Assembly (NCBI GenBank): GCA_032871835.1
Contig: CM065296.1
Location: 116,384,146 to 116,448,145 of the forward strand
Direction: 5' to 3'
Origin: Dipteronia dyeriana
Taxonomy: Eukaryota; Streptophyta; Magnoliopsida; Sapindales; Sapindaceae
Length of the DNA: 64,000 bases
In this document: piece after piece, positions 47,387-60,235 of the stretch
How positions within the stretch are numbered: position 1 is the first letter of the stretch
Layout: every line of letters starts with the position of its first letter
Position numbers and translations under genes: made by a program
Notes under the pieces: generated by a model
The model's database searches: none
What the model saw: the letters and a program-made list of their open reading frames with translations, nothing else
Told to the model about the DNA's origin: nothing

Positions 47387-48012
47387 CAAGTAGTCATCAT
47401 CGTAGTCTACCAGCACGCAGGTCCAGCAGTAGTTAGAATGATAATGATCTATCCATTTTTTCTGTCTTTCAATGTATAAAATTGGATGCTCCGATACAGT
47501 AATTTTGATCTAGAACTCCATCAAAAAGTAAATATATCGAGAAAAATAACATCACTGTACCCTTCACTGCAGTTCCAGTCTAACCTTTAAAGAAATTGTA
47601 CTTCAATTTTTCTTTCTAGTGTATGTAATTGCTATGTACTCCATTTCTTAGTTGAGTGACTAAACTTCAAGGGAAAAAAAAGAAGTGATTTAGTATATAT
47701 ATATTGTTTAATATTGACAAAGTGTTATTGGTAAGTTGGAAACAAATGCAGATATAATTGGGAAAAGTTTCGAGTGTGATTATAGAGTAGTTTCACCTAA
47801 GCCATCTCTGTTGACATTGACAGGGTTGGGAACCAAACCAGGCCAGATTGTATCCTTGCTAATTGCCTATTACAAATATCCGTATAATGGCGATAATGTC
47901 ACCCTTTAAAAATTATACGTATTTTTTACACTCATATATATCAATTTTTTTTATAAAAAAATTAGTTTGTAAATAAACCATATTTAATGTCAAAATATCT
48001 CTTTAATTATAT
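47387..48012. other. 5PTase 3' UTR and spacer
   Basis: Contains the presumed 3' UTR. The TA run at about 47,694-47,703 and AT-rich DNA lead to the MULE-like element. No gene seen. Confidence 0.5.
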
Positions 48013-49370
48013 GGGTAAAATTTATAAGTAACCAAAAAATAAAGAGGTTATTGTTTTTATCCAAAATTAGTATTTTTATTATTTCTACCACAAAATCCAT
48101 TTTTTAGACAAAATTGCCCTTCTTTTTTTATTGATTTTTAATTTTAAAAACTAATTTTCTTTATAATTTTTTTCTCTATTTCCTTTTTCTTTTTCTTCTT
48201 CTTCTCCCGGACCTCCATCTTCTTCTTAATCTTCCCAGACCTCTATCTTTTTCTTCTACAAATTTTTTTTACTCTTGTGTATTTAATTGTGTTAGATTTG
48301 GTGTGTTTAATATAGTCTTGCACTGATGTATAATGTATTTAATTGATTTACACACGATCTTGACATTGTATGTTTAATTGGTTTGTCTTAGTGTGTTTAA
48401 TTAGTGTCCCGGTGTGTTTAATTGATCTATCATGGTGTGTTTAATTGGTTTACACCATGTGTGTTTAATTGGGTTGCCGTTGTGTGTTTAATTGGTTTGC
48501 CCTGGTGTGTTTAATTGGATGTCATAGTGTGTTTAATTGGTGGTCTGGTGTGTTTAACGAAATCTGAAAAAAATTCTAGATTTGAATAAATTTAGAAAAT
48601 TTCCAGATTTTCTCATACCAAAAAAAAAAAAACACTATGATGAGATCTGGAAGGATTTAAAATCTCTTCAAATAAAAAAGTAAATAAAAGAACTTAAAAC
48701 TAAAAATCCTTTGAACAAATCCGAAGAAAAAAATGACACTTTTTGTAATCGAAAAAATGACATTTTTTGTAATCATAATCATCATCAAAAATTCCCCAGT
48801 TCATCATCAATCACAAACATCTTCATCATCAATCTCAAACAACAATAGTACAACACCAATCATCATCATTTTTTTAAAATGATAAGAAAAAGAAGAACAG
48901 ATCTGGAGAAACAATAAAAGAAAAAGAAAAAGAAAAAGAAGGATAGATTTGGACAAATAAAGGGGATCACTGAAATCCAAAGCCAAATGTAACACTGTTG
49001 AAGACCTGTATGAGTTTTTTATGCATTAAAGAGCATAAAAAAAAGGATTTCGTGAGAAAAAAAAGCTCACATATGGGTTTCTTGTGTGGTACCTTGAGAG
49101 GAAAGATGAGAGAACATGTCCAAAGAGAGAGGCATCATGCTTGGGAGAGAAGAGAGTAAAGATAAAAATAAGAGAGAGGGGTGAGAGAGTTTTAGAGAGG
49201 AGACATAAAGTTTGAGATATAAAGAAAAAACAAAATGAAATAAAGAAAATAAGAAAATGAGGGGCAATTTAGTCTACACAGTTAATTATTGGGTAAAAAC
49301 AATAAAAATTATAACATTGGGTAAAAACAATAAACCTCTTATTTGTATGACCAAAAATGGATATTTCCTC
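48013..49370. mobile_element. MULE-like non-autonomous element with exact 9-bp TSD
   Basis: TAATTATAT flanks the element at 48,004-48,012 and 49,371-49,379. The ends form imperfect long inverted repeats of about 110 bp: left GGGTAAAATTTATAAGTAAC and AAGAGGTTATTGTTTTTATC, right (reverse-complemented) GAGGAAATATCCATTTTTGG and AAGAGGTTTATTGTTTTTAC; both continue to an AAATTGCCC block. A 9-bp duplication and long TIRs are hallmarks of Mutator-like elements. The 1.36 kb has no transposase. Its interior holds a TGTGTTTAATTGG minisatellite and pyrimidine- or purine-rich tracts. Confidence 0.9.
48290..48556. repeat. Degenerate minisatellite with GTGTGTTTAATTGG core
   Basis: About a dozen units of 20-25 bp share the core TGTGTTTAATTG, with variable bases such as GTTTGCC, GATCTATCA or GGTCTGG between cores. 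It lies inside the MULE-like element, a common place for subterminal or internal tandem arrays. Confidence 0.9.
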
Positions 49371-49379
49371 TAATTATAT

Positions 49380-49571
49380 TGTGTTATATTTAATTTTTGT
49401 AAAAACACACCTACAACCCCTATTATTATATTATTTAATCAATTTATTATTATTTTAAATTTTATGGATGAGATTTTCTAAATAGGCATTTTGAAAAAAA
49501 AACAAATATTTGATATAATAGACTGTTTTTTTTAATAAAAGTGTTTTTTTTAAATTACAACCCAAACAATT
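49380..49571. other. Short spacer between two elements
   Basis: AT-rich, no feature. Confidence 0.4.
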
Positions 49572-49935
49572 AGGACCCGTCATGCAGCTGTTTTTCAGTC
49601 CGTTTTCATTTTAATTTTTCAAAAACAATTTCGATAACGCGTTCGTTAACCGTTTTTCATTTTATTTAAAAACAAAAAACAAAACTAAAATCAGTGTTAA
49701 AAGTGAAAAATTTGAAAAACACAAAATACTTGTTTTTTGTTTTTTGTTTTTTTTCATTTTTTCACTTTTTTTATATATAAAAAAATTCAAAATTTTAAAA
49801 CTATTAACTATACTGTTATGCTTTCGATATGGTTAGGACAAGACCCGGGACAAGATTTTTAAATGACCAAAGTGCCCCTCTTATATATATATATTCCAGA
49901 ATAATTTATTTATAACTAGAATTAAAAGCAATCAT

Positions 49936-49987
<52 letters not shown>

Positions 49988-50557
49988 TATAATTATTATA
50001 TTATAATATATATATATATATATTAATATCAAATATTATATATTTAATGTAATATATTATGTATTATTTTTTATAAAAATATAAAATAATATAATAATAC
50101 AGTAATATTTAATCTATAAAATAATATATATTATAATATATGTAATAATAATTTTTATATATTTTATTATATATATATATTTTAATTAATTATTTATAAT
50201 TTAAGAGTTTAATTTTGATTAATTCATTTTTTGATATTTTTTTTAATTAATTTTGGATGTACTACTTTTGTTTAATTTAAAATTTACAATACACAAATTA
50301 TATTAGTTAGTTATGTAATCAATTTGTGTTATAGTTGTAGTGATATTAAACAAAATACCAAAATTGATATTTCAATTTTTGATAGTTTTCGGTTAACCTA
50401 CCAGACGCGTTTTTTCTGTTTTCATTTTCAAAATACAACTTTCAGTATATGCTACCAGACACATTTTCATAATTTGAAATTGAAATAAAAATTATTGTTT
50501 TATTTTTAGTTTTATTTTCGAAAAACAACATTTGAAAAACACTTACATGACGGACCT
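49572..50557. mobile_element. TIR element, ~1 kb, family uncertain
   Basis: The left end reads AGGACCCGTCATGCAGCTG and the reverse-complemented right end AGGTCCGTCATGTAAGTG; both continue into GTTTTTCA. Inside both ends lie repeated TTTTTC and GAAAAA blocks and an internal TA microsatellite (about 49,942-49,981). No transposase is encoded. No matching target duplication was found, so boundaries and family (hAT-like?) are uncertain. Confidence 0.65.
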
Positions 50558-53500
50558 TTATATTTTTTGAAAAAATAGCACTATATACCGCTAATTGTTG
50601 GGTGAGGTATCAAAAAGGTCATTCACTTTTTTAAATCGTTCAAAAATCACTATTTTGATAAAACATTGTTCATTGACAATCATTTAATCAAAATCTAACA
50701 TAAATATGTTGTTATCTGTCACATGACACCCATAAAACATAAAGAATTTATACCCCTTTTGGGTCTCCATATACCGATAAATGGTATCTAATGCTATCAC
50801 ACACATATATATATATATATATTTGATCATATAATTATAAATATAACGATGATTCGATTAATTTATTATATTTAATATGATTTTTTTAATTATATATATA
50901 AAATAATAATTTGATTAGTTTATTATTTATTATTTTAAATGAATTATTAATGTTAATCATTATTTCCATCTCTACTTTATCTTTCCATCAATTTGCTATT
51001 CTTTTAAAAGTAAGGGTAATTATTTCATTCTTTACTTCCTTTAAATTAAATATTAGAAACAACATGATCACTACGATCCAGTAAAACGGTTTTGTTTTTA
51101 TAGAAAATTAATCTGGCCTGCCTTTTCGTTGTGTCTATTTTGATTTGAAAACTTACATGTTTGACGATGAAAGAAACAGAATGTTAGTTGGTAAAAAATG
51201 TTTGTTTGAATATAAATGACAGATTGTTAAAATGTTTTCTCATTTATGAATCTGATTTAAACAATGAACAAACTTGTTTTACTAGTTTGATCTCTACTCT
51301 AACATATTATGACAGAAACAAACGAACTTTAAACAATCAATAGTGACAATGATTGATATTTTTTTTCTTTTAAATAATTAATTTAAACCATTTTAAAAAA
51401 TTAATAACTATCCGAGGACCGTCTCACAAAATCGGTAGTTTTAGAAATTACGCCCGTATATTTTTTTTTAAGTTCGATTCTAATAGATCTACTATAAATA
51501 GAGCTTGTTGAGTTGAATTCTAAAAAATTCAACTAAAGAAGCTCTAAACTATATATTCAAATCGTCTCCCATGGCCTTTCTTGACTAGCAAATTTATGAT
51601 AATTTAAGAACAGCAAAAAATGTAAAAATCCATGGCTCAATAAGAGAGGATAAAAGTACATAATTTACCCTTTTGAATTTGAACACATGGTTAGGTTTAT
51701 AACTAGTTAACTACTCATGCTAACGCGTATGAAGAGGAAAATAGAGACTAGTAGCCAGAAACATGGGAGATTTCCTCTTTAAATGAAAGTCAATAAAACG
51801 TGTTTAAAAATCAAACTTTAAATGTGAAAAGGAAAGATAAATCATAAATGGTAGGAAGAGGAAGACTTGAAGACTTGAAGACTTTTTCTGTTCTTCTGTT
51901 CTTCTGTTTTTCTGTTCATGCATATCAATATATCATTAATTCCTTCTAGATTTCAAACAAAATCCATGTAAATGGATATATTTTTTTCAAACAAACACGT
52001 GTCTCGATAGTCATGTTGATGGGCTCGGCTTCATAGCCAGTTATAATTGTTTGGCGGCTTCAGCTTGGCTTTTCTTGTGTAAATTGGAAATTCAAATACA
52101 CCTTTAACGAGAGAGAAGTTTCATATTTCACGAAATTGATTTAATAAAAAGTTATATCATAATAATAGAGTAATGAAATAGAATTTGAATTATTTATTGA
52201 TTTGATATTTTTTTTGATCTTATATAATATCATGACACATAAATATTACAATGAATGCGTGGTTAAGATTTGATTAGTTTTCATAACCACTTTACCAACA
52301 ACCAATCATATATTTTAAAAATGTTAGTAAAAATATCAGATTAGTCTAGGATCTCAATTCCATAAAATAATAATAGAATTTTGAGTTTGGATTTTTGTTG
52401 TTGTTGTTGTTGGATTTTTCTTTAATTTTATATGTTTATGACATCTAAGTATAAAAAATATTTATTATAATTTTTTTTATCTTTCACACAATAATGAAGT
52501 GTTTTATTAAGAATCATTTTTTTTAAAAAAAAAGTATATCGTAAAACTGACAACTTTACTTCATAGATTGTTACAGTTGTACTCAAACTCACAACTCTAC
52601 TGTGATTGATAAAGATAAAAATCTCAATTAATATTTATTTATTACGAGTTCCAACCAAATTAATACAATGAATTCTTACTTTCATACACCGTATGTTTAC
52701 CTATTTTATGAATCATATATGACGAGACGAGGGTTCGGTTTTAAATCTCCTTTTAAAAATAGATTGAATTTATATAATAATTTAATACTTAAAAAAAGAA
52801 AAATTCGAATCGAATATAAGATAATACTTTATTTATTTTTGTGACAGGGTAATATAATCTATATTGTAATCTAACCTTTTTTATGTGCATGTTTTCACAT
52901 GCAAAAATAATAAAATAATCATAAAAGTAAAGATTTTGTACATTAAAAATGAAGATGACTACCCTTTATTATAAAAAAAAGCCTGAAGAATTTCATCTTT
53001 TCCATGGTTGAAATTCATATTTTTCTTTTCATTTTGCTTCCTCAGATTTCTTTAAGGTTTTGAGTTTCCACTTTTTTTTTTTTTTTTTTTTCATTTTTTT
53101 TTTCTTTTACATGTCAAAAGAGTAAAAGACTTCCAAGCTTCCAACTCTTATAATCGTCCACAAAAAGATAGAAACCATTTTTTTTTATGAAAGGAAAAAA
53201 AGATAGAAACTTTTGATACTGTTTTTATTACTTTTCACTTTGAACCCACCACGTCAAGTCGCTTCAATTGAAAAACACAATACAATCTAAAGCCAGCTTG
53301 CACACCACATAAATTCATATATATATATATAAAAGCGAAAAAAAAGGAAAAATAAAAAATACTTTCGCTTCTCTTTACGCTTTGTTGAAATAAATCCATG
53401 TTGGTTGGGGTCTTCTGGTTGAAGAATTAGGAGGACCCCACATTCCTATATACAAATTATATGAATATAAAGTCAAAACCCAATTGGGTTTTTGATGATT

Positions 53501-53590
53501 CTTCTCCCTCAAATCTCTTTCTGGATACTCATTAATATATACGTATATAAACAACTACTCAAGTGTTTTACGTTATCTCTTTATTTGACT
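50558..53590. other. Intergenic AT-rich DNA and DA1 promoter
   Basis: No gene or element recognised. Features are a TA run (about 50,803-50,821), a GTT run (about 52,396-52,413) and poly-T tracts near 53,073-53,105. The last few hundred bases should contain the DA1 promoter. Confidence 0.5.
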
Positions 53591-53928
53591 TTGAATTTGC
53601 TTATACGCCTCCATTCGTTGCGTTTTTGTTCTCCGTTTCCTTTTACTGTTTCTTCTTGTGCATAATTTGATCTTGGTTTTTCTCAATCCTCGATTTTTTG
53701 ATTAGTTTTTATATTTTTGGTTTAAAGAATCAAAAGGGTCTCTCTGCGTTTTTTTTTTAAATTTATTTAACGTCAGAAAAGAGAATAAGAAAAAGAGAGA
53801 AAGATATAAAGGTTAAGAGAGACAGATAATTTTTTTATCTTTAGGGACTGCAAAAATTTTATTTTATTTTTGATCTTCTTATCTGATCTGGGTGTGTTCT
53901 GCCTCTTCGGTTTTTGATTTTGTCAGAG
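53591..53928 (+). other. Predicted non-coding first exon region of DA1
   Basis: A pyrimidine-rich leader ends at a strong donor CAGAG/GTGAGT (53,928/53,929). The next acceptor TATGTGCAG (ending 54,684) precedes the start codon by 41 bases. The transcription start is not resolved. Confidence 0.5.
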
Positions 53929-54725
53929 GTGAGTCATTTATCCACTATTTTGATTCTTTTTTTTCTTTTCTCTTTAGAACCAGTAAGATAAAGTTACATG
54001 TCATGAATTTGTTGGACATGATGAGCTCTAGAAGCATCTTTTTGTGTGTCAATATAATCTCTAACTGTCGAGAACTTCTGTTGTTTTGTCACTAACATTC
54101 TGTGTAACAACAATGTCTGGTGGGTAATAAGTAATAACATATGTTGTGTATTGATTCCTGTAATTCGTTTTGTTTTGCTGCTTGAAGAGAATGTAGTGGA
54201 TATTGATACTCCAGTGCTGGAAATTCAAGTGTCCATGCAATTGAATACTTTGTTTATTGAAATGTAGCAGATCTCCCTCCATTGTTTCGACCAAATTTGA
54301 CTCTTTTTTATTTTAATGGACATGGGTTTGACTTGCCTGAGATTTTGGTATTCATTAATATATATTTTTTCATTTATTATGTTATCTGGATTTGGTTCTT
54401 CACTTCTTCCATGTGATTGTTATTAATGGAAATTACTAGCCAATATCTGTTGTTGATGTTTGTCTCTTAAGTTAATGTTTTTATTCTTTGTTCTTCTCAT
54501 GTATAAAGCCCAAAAAATAAAGAATAATAATACAGATTGTTGATGGGTTTGGCATATTTTTAAGCATTTTGATTTAGGGTTTAGGTTTGAAGGTTGTGAC
54601 GATCGCTTAGACTTATCAAAATGATCTCAAATGCCAACTACATGATTTCTGTTACTTCTTTTGATTCAATTGCTTTATGTGCAGGTAAAAACTTCATTGA
54701 TTATGAGCAGATAAGTCTGTGTGTT

Positions 54726-57700
54726 ATGGGTTGGCTTAGCAAAATTTTTAAAGGCTCCAGCCACGGAATTTCAGAACGGAATTATCATGGAAATTATGGA
54801 GAGGATCCAAATGGTTATGCACCTTCAACTTCAGGGGTACCTGTTTATATTCCATTTGCGTGTCTTTATGTGCCGTTTCTTTAATATTCTATGACTGGAT
54901 TCGATTTTTTCTTCTCAATGTGCTTGTGGATGATGCTACATTTATTTGATCATATCTCTTAATTGCTTTGGCTAAATGAAATAATCAGTATGCTCTTCTT
55001 TGACATATGTTTCCGGGAATCTGGTATTTAGGATATGTGGCCAGAGCAAGGTAGTGAAGATATAGATCGTGCTATAGCACTATCCCTTTCAGAAGAAAAT
55101 CAAAGAGGAGCACCTGTGATTGGTAAGTGATGTGTATTTCATGTTACTATGAATACTCTGCTTCAGAAATAATCTGTTTGCTTGATGATCACACATCATT
55201 TGCAAATATTCGTTTTCACGTGAAATATATTCTGCTTGTATAATTGTTTTCTCGTCAGTTTTAGATAGATGTTGTAGTCACTTTTATTGGTGGAAAAGCT
55301 GTCTTATAGGAAGTACATTTTCTCTATTTCATAGGATTTGGGATTGAAAATGAATAAGAAAGGATCGAAATTTACAATGCTTTTAAAAAACCAAAGAAAA
55401 CAATCTCCGGTTATTGTGTTCCAGCTGTACCTGGTGAAAATTCGTTGGAGTTGGTTTGTGACACATGGCACTTCTTCATAGAGAGGAGTAAATTAGGGAA
55501 ATCTGTAATTGCATGCCCATGCTAGATCTTCCCTTTTTGTTGTAAATCTTCCCCTTTTTTTTTAGTCATACTGTTCCTATTTAATTGTTGATTAAAATAG
55601 ATTTGTTTGATGTGAATTGTGAAAAAATTACAATCTACTGATATTTGAAATTGATATTCGTATTAAGATTTAAGATGACCATTTGACTATTTGAGTTCCA
55701 TAATGAGAATTCAATTTGCATGCCCATACAAATATATCCTCTCCCTATAATGAAAAAAATCTGTACTTCTGTAGCATACTATTGTGTCTATTTAAACGAC
55801 TTATGCTTACGAATAAACATAATTATCGGTATTTATGCATATCTTCATTTTGTGTTTCCATACACAATAACTATTAAGGAAGTATTTTTGCGGTTTGTTT
55901 AATGTGTCAAACATTTTATGTATACAAGCATAGCTAGTTGATGTAATGATGATCAAGGCTTTTCAACATTAGGCTTAGAAGTTTCATTTTTGTGTTCTGC
56001 ATTTCTTATAATCAAAACATGCTGCGGTTTGTTTTATTTTTTCAATATTTTGAATAGATAGAGCACTTCAATTGGAAGAAGATGAACAACTTGCTAGAGC
56101 TATGCAAGAAAGCTTGAACTTGGAACCCCCCCCTCAAAATGGACATGGACATGGACATGGACATGGACATGGACATGGACATGGATATCAACCTATCCCT
56201 GTCCACTTTCCTGTGGGCTACAGGTATCTTCAAGCTATATTAATCAATTATGGTAGCTCATTTTTTATGCTATTTTTTCCTATAACACCTTGGTTTTGGA
56301 CTTAAACTTAAATACTTTTTTGAAGGGATAGAAAATGCCAATTGAAATGTAGTTTTGGTAAAGTTAGAGTAAATGATCATTTGCATGAATATGGGAGTTA
56401 TGTGAAGTGAAGCTTATGTGAAAAGAACCTGATAAAGTTTGGAATATTGTAGTATCGTTTCTTGACAATTGGCATCAACGATACCTGACTTGAAAACTGT
56501 CTGTTGCTGCATCATAAATTTGTTGGTGTAGCTTTTCATATCTTTTCCTTTTGACGCACTACCTCCTTCAAGCCACCATGTATATTCAAGAAATGTGATT
56601 AAAGAATGTATTCTTTTGGGTAGGATCTGTGCTGGTTGCAATACTGAGATTGGTCAGGGAAGATTTCTGAATTGCCTTAATGCATTTTGGCATCCAGAAT
56701 GCTTCCGATGCCGTGCTTGTCATCTGCCAATTTCTGATGCTGAGGTGCAATTTTACTCCTAAATATATTATAAAATACTTATGTCATTTTTTTAGGCCGA
56801 ATTCTTTTGTCTTTAGTGGTTTTTTTTTTGGTAGGTATATTGTGCAGGTGATGTACACTGGCTAACTTGAATTTTTCTTATGTAGTTCTCTATGTCTGGG
56901 AATGTCCCTTATCATAAATCTTGCTACAAGGAGCAGTATCATCCAAAATGCGATGTTTGCAAGAATTTTGTAAGTATGTCGAGTATTAAGAAAATATTTT
57001 GTTGATTTTAATCTTGTTCCAGCTTTTTGTGTTTTCCTTAAACTTATAAATGGGTAAGACAAGGCAAGAGCAGATATATGCAATAGCTACCTTCTAGTAA
57101 AAGTCAAGCTCTGAATTTAAAATGTCTGATGCATAAGTGTAATTTTAATGTCCATTGGAGTATGGCTGTGTTCGCATACAAGTATACAACATCAGCTTGT
57201 TAACAAATAATGCTGAATTTGACCTCTTAAAGCAATAAATGGGTACTTCTTGTTGACAGGGCTTTTTTTTTTTTTGGAGATTAGTGATATAGAACAATGA
57301 ACATAGTCAAGTTTACTGGATGTTCCATGTTGTTGAGATGTTAAAATAAAAACATGTAAATGTCCTTGTTTTCGTCTTTGGGATATATCACTCATTATCA
57401 GTTGGTGTTGTCTTTTTGGGTTATATATCTTTTTGACAGATTCCAACAAACCCTTCCGGTCTTATTGAATATAGGGCACATCCCTTTTGGGTTCAGAAGT
57501 ACTGTCCTTCTCATGAACATGATGGTACTCCACGGTGCTGCAGCTGTGAGCGAATGGAGGTTAGTAAGAGTGATATACTCCCGTCTTCTAACAAAACAGC
57601 TCTTTCAGTGTTCCAAGGGTGTTTGTGTTTTCTGACAAAATTTGATAGATGACGCATCTGCTCATACTGTTCAGTCACGAGATACAGGATATGTCACCCT

Positions 57701-59393
57701 TGATGATGGACGGAAGCTCTGTCTAGAGTGTCTGGACTCTGCAATCATGGATACCAGTCAATGCCAACCCCTTTATTATGATATACAAGAATTTTATGAA
57801 AGTTTAAATATGAAAGTGGAGCAGCAAATTCCGTTACTCTTGGTTGAAAGGCAAGCATTAAATGATGCCAGAGAGGTTGAAAAGCATGTAAGAAAAGAAG
57901 TTTGGAAATCTTATTGTATCTGCTATGACATTTAGGTTGCTTTTCCTCATAAATTTGCATTTAGGTTGATAATTAACATATAATGCATCGTTGATGTGAT
58001 ACCTACGTTTGCCCACATCTCATAAATTTGAGCACTTCAAAAGTGGAAATGCTTATTTATTTGTAAAATTTATATAAGATTTAGTGGATTTTGCTTCCTC
58101 TAATTAAATCTATTACTGAATGGTTTTTTTTTTCTTTGGTTATTCTTCGTATCTATATAAAATCAACAGTACTGAATTGGCTTGATGGAGTCACTTCAGG
58201 GAAACAAATACATATCCATCCTTCTGCCTATAGATCTTAGGAAATTTTAATACGAAGCAATTGTTGAACTAATGGAAATGTGACATGTCTGTGTTTATGG
58301 ATTTGTTTTAGGGTTATCTATGCTGTAGACAGTTTTTAGTCTTTTCTTTAAATTCTACAATTTTGTTGTGTTGGCCAGGGCCAATATCATACACCAGAGA
58401 CCAGAGGACTCTGCCTTTCTGAGGAACAGACTATTACCACGGTAAGATTTTTTTAAAATTTTCTTTTACTTTCTGAGGTAGACCGGTGGGTTTTACGTAT
58501 TTAGACTCTTTTATTCGCCATAGATTTATTTGATAGTGAACCTTAAAAATAACCAGATTCTAAAACGAGGTAGCCGAGCAACAGGCCTGGTAACAGGGCC
58601 CTATAGATTGAGACGGCGATGTGAGGTGACCGCGATTCTCATGTTATATGGCCTCCCAAGGTACCTTAACGGCTCTCTTTACTTGATGTTTGTACTAGAA
58701 CTATGTTGAGATAATCTTTAGGTGTCACAACTCACAGACTGACTATTCTCTTTACTTTAATATGTTTTTATTTGGTGGTTTATTCTGTGGTAGAAGATAT
58801 TAATGATATTAACTATTGGTTGGATGTTTGATGTGCAATTGGAAATCTCTGTGCACACAGATTACTAACTGGGTCGATTCTAGCTCATGAAATGATGCAT
58901 GCCTGGTTGCGACTTCGAGGTTTGTCCTATCCTATTTCTTTACCTTTTATGATATTTATTTTCCTATATCGTTCACTTAAAGAATTATTGATTGAATGAA
59001 TACCATAAATTCTTATATGGGTGTGTATTTCTGGAGACATTGAGGACTGACATAGATGCCGTTTGTTTGTAAGGTTACCGACCTTTCAATCAACAGATTG
59101 AAGAAGGGATTTGTCAGGTTCTAGCACACATGTGGTTGACTGCAGAGCTCAAGTCCATTTCGGGCAGTAATGTTGCCTCTACGTCGTCGTCCTCCTCTCA
59201 TACTTCCAGAAATCCAAAGGGGGCGATATCTCAATTTGATAAAAAGATTGGGACATTTTTCATGAACCAGATTGAATCAGACACATCCCCAGTGTATGGG
59301 GATGGATTTAGAGCCGGACAGCGGGCAGTACAAAAATATGGCCTTGAAGCAACCCTTGATCATATCCGCGTGACTGGGAGATTTCCGATCTGA
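54726..59393 (+). CDS. DA1: DA1-type ubiquitin receptor and LIM-linked peptidase
   Basis: Eleven coding exons: 54,726-54,836; 55,032-55,122; 56,058-56,223; 56,624-56,744; 56,886-56,969; 57,440-57,559; 57,675-57,887; 58,379-58,441; 58,557-58,660; 58,861-58,919; 59,074-59,393. They give 483 aa (Arabidopsis DA1 is 532). Two ubiquitin-interacting motifs ([14 protein letters not shown] ~47-60; [15 protein letters not shown] ~75-89) precede a LIM domain (~125-191) and a LIM-like segment (~189-230). The zinc peptidase motif HEMMH is at 367-371, so the catalytic site looks intact. In Arabidopsis DA1 limits organ size by cleaving growth regulators after being ubiquitinated by BB or DA2. The N-terminus [10 protein letters not shown] is typical. 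Odd feature: a Gly-His repeat at about 96-110. The gene could equally be a close DAR paralogue. Confidence 0.94.
56140..56187. repeat. In-frame GGACAT hexanucleotide repeat in DA1
   Basis: Seven perfect GGACAT units plus GGATAT encode alternating Gly-His and then Gly-Tyr between the second UIM and the LIM domain. Because the unit is six bases, length changes keep the frame. Confidence 0.95.
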
Positions 59394-59670
59394 CGGTCAA
59401 TTCTGAAATTCTTGCTGTGCATTTTTTTTTCCTTTCACATAGCCTCCTTTTGATTTTTTATTAGGAGTAGATTTGAAGAAGCCGATTCTTTTGTATTCTA
59501 AGGATTATTCTGCCTTTAGATACTTGATTTTGTTATACATATTAGAGATATAATGATTCATTTTCAATCATCAGGCGGTCACATTCTTCATGTACTCACT
59601 AAATCTCAACATTAACATTCATGTAAACCAAATTTATATTTATAAGATGCTCTAGTTATTATTACAAAGG
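59394..59670. other. DA1 3' UTR region
   Basis: Presumed 3' untranslated sequence with a poly-T tract. It ends where the antisense EF-hand remnant begins. Confidence 0.5.
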
Positions 59671-59965
59671 TTAAGACATCATGTGGTGAAATTCATGGAA
59701 ATCAAACACTCCATTGCCATCGAGATCAAAGACTCGAATCATTGCCACACGCTCTTCATGTGATCTCGCATCTCCTGGTCGATTTAACATCCATTGCAAT
59801 CCTCTCGGTGTGATGCAGCCACAACCATTGTTGACTTAATACGTCTCAAAAGCTTTTCTAAGACCATCGTCAACCTCATTGTTTCCCTTCCCTGATCAGC
59901 GGGACAAACTCTCCAAACTGCAATAAGCTGTCGCAATTCGAATCGAAAACCTCATCGTCCGACAT
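59671..59965 (-). pseudogene. Broken EF-hand calmodulin-like gene
   Basis: From an ATG at 59,963-59,965 the minus strand reads MSDDEVFDSNCDSLLQFGEF, ending in the second half of an EF-hand. A one-base shift near GGGAAACAATG is needed to continue as NNEVDDGLRKAFETY. A TAA then interrupts before VNNGCGCITPRGLQWML. The last part, MIRVFDLDGNGVFDFHEFHH, is a complete EF-hand with Asp/Asn/Asp ligands, followed by MMS and TAA at 59,671. One frameshift and one stop indicate a decayed CML gene on the opposite strand just beyond DA1. Confidence 0.85.
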
Positions 59966-60137
59966 GGACTCACCTGTGGACACAGTATGGTTTATGTCAC
60001 TTGAAATGAAATTATTTATGATTAGTCATCTCCATAGCGCGGTAGTGTGATCCATTTAAGTGAAAAATAACCAAATCACACAATGAGAGCTTTTACCCCT
60101 TTCGAATTCAATCCATTCTCAACGGTGTGACAAGTGA

Positions 60138-60235
60138 GTCAAGAGCTTGTTTGATTGAGCTTTTAAAAAACCTATATCGGTAAAAGGTCAAGAGCTTGTT
60201 TGATTGAGCTTTTAAAAAACCTATATCGGTAAAAG
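60138..60235. repeat. Perfect 49-bp tandem duplication
   Basis: A 49-base unit starting GTCAAGAGCTTGTTTGATTG and ending ATATCGGTAAAAG occurs twice head to tail without mismatch, so it is recent. Confidence 0.95.

Noticed and set aside
48807..49267. Leu/Phe-rich frames inside the MULE-like element as membrane proteins
   Set aside because: They read pyrimidine-rich tracts and lack any recognised motif; composition explains them.
1602..50821. TA-rich stretches as replication origins or CRISPR-like arrays
   Set aside because: They are simple microsatellites typical of plant intergenic DNA; there are no spacers between regular repeats.
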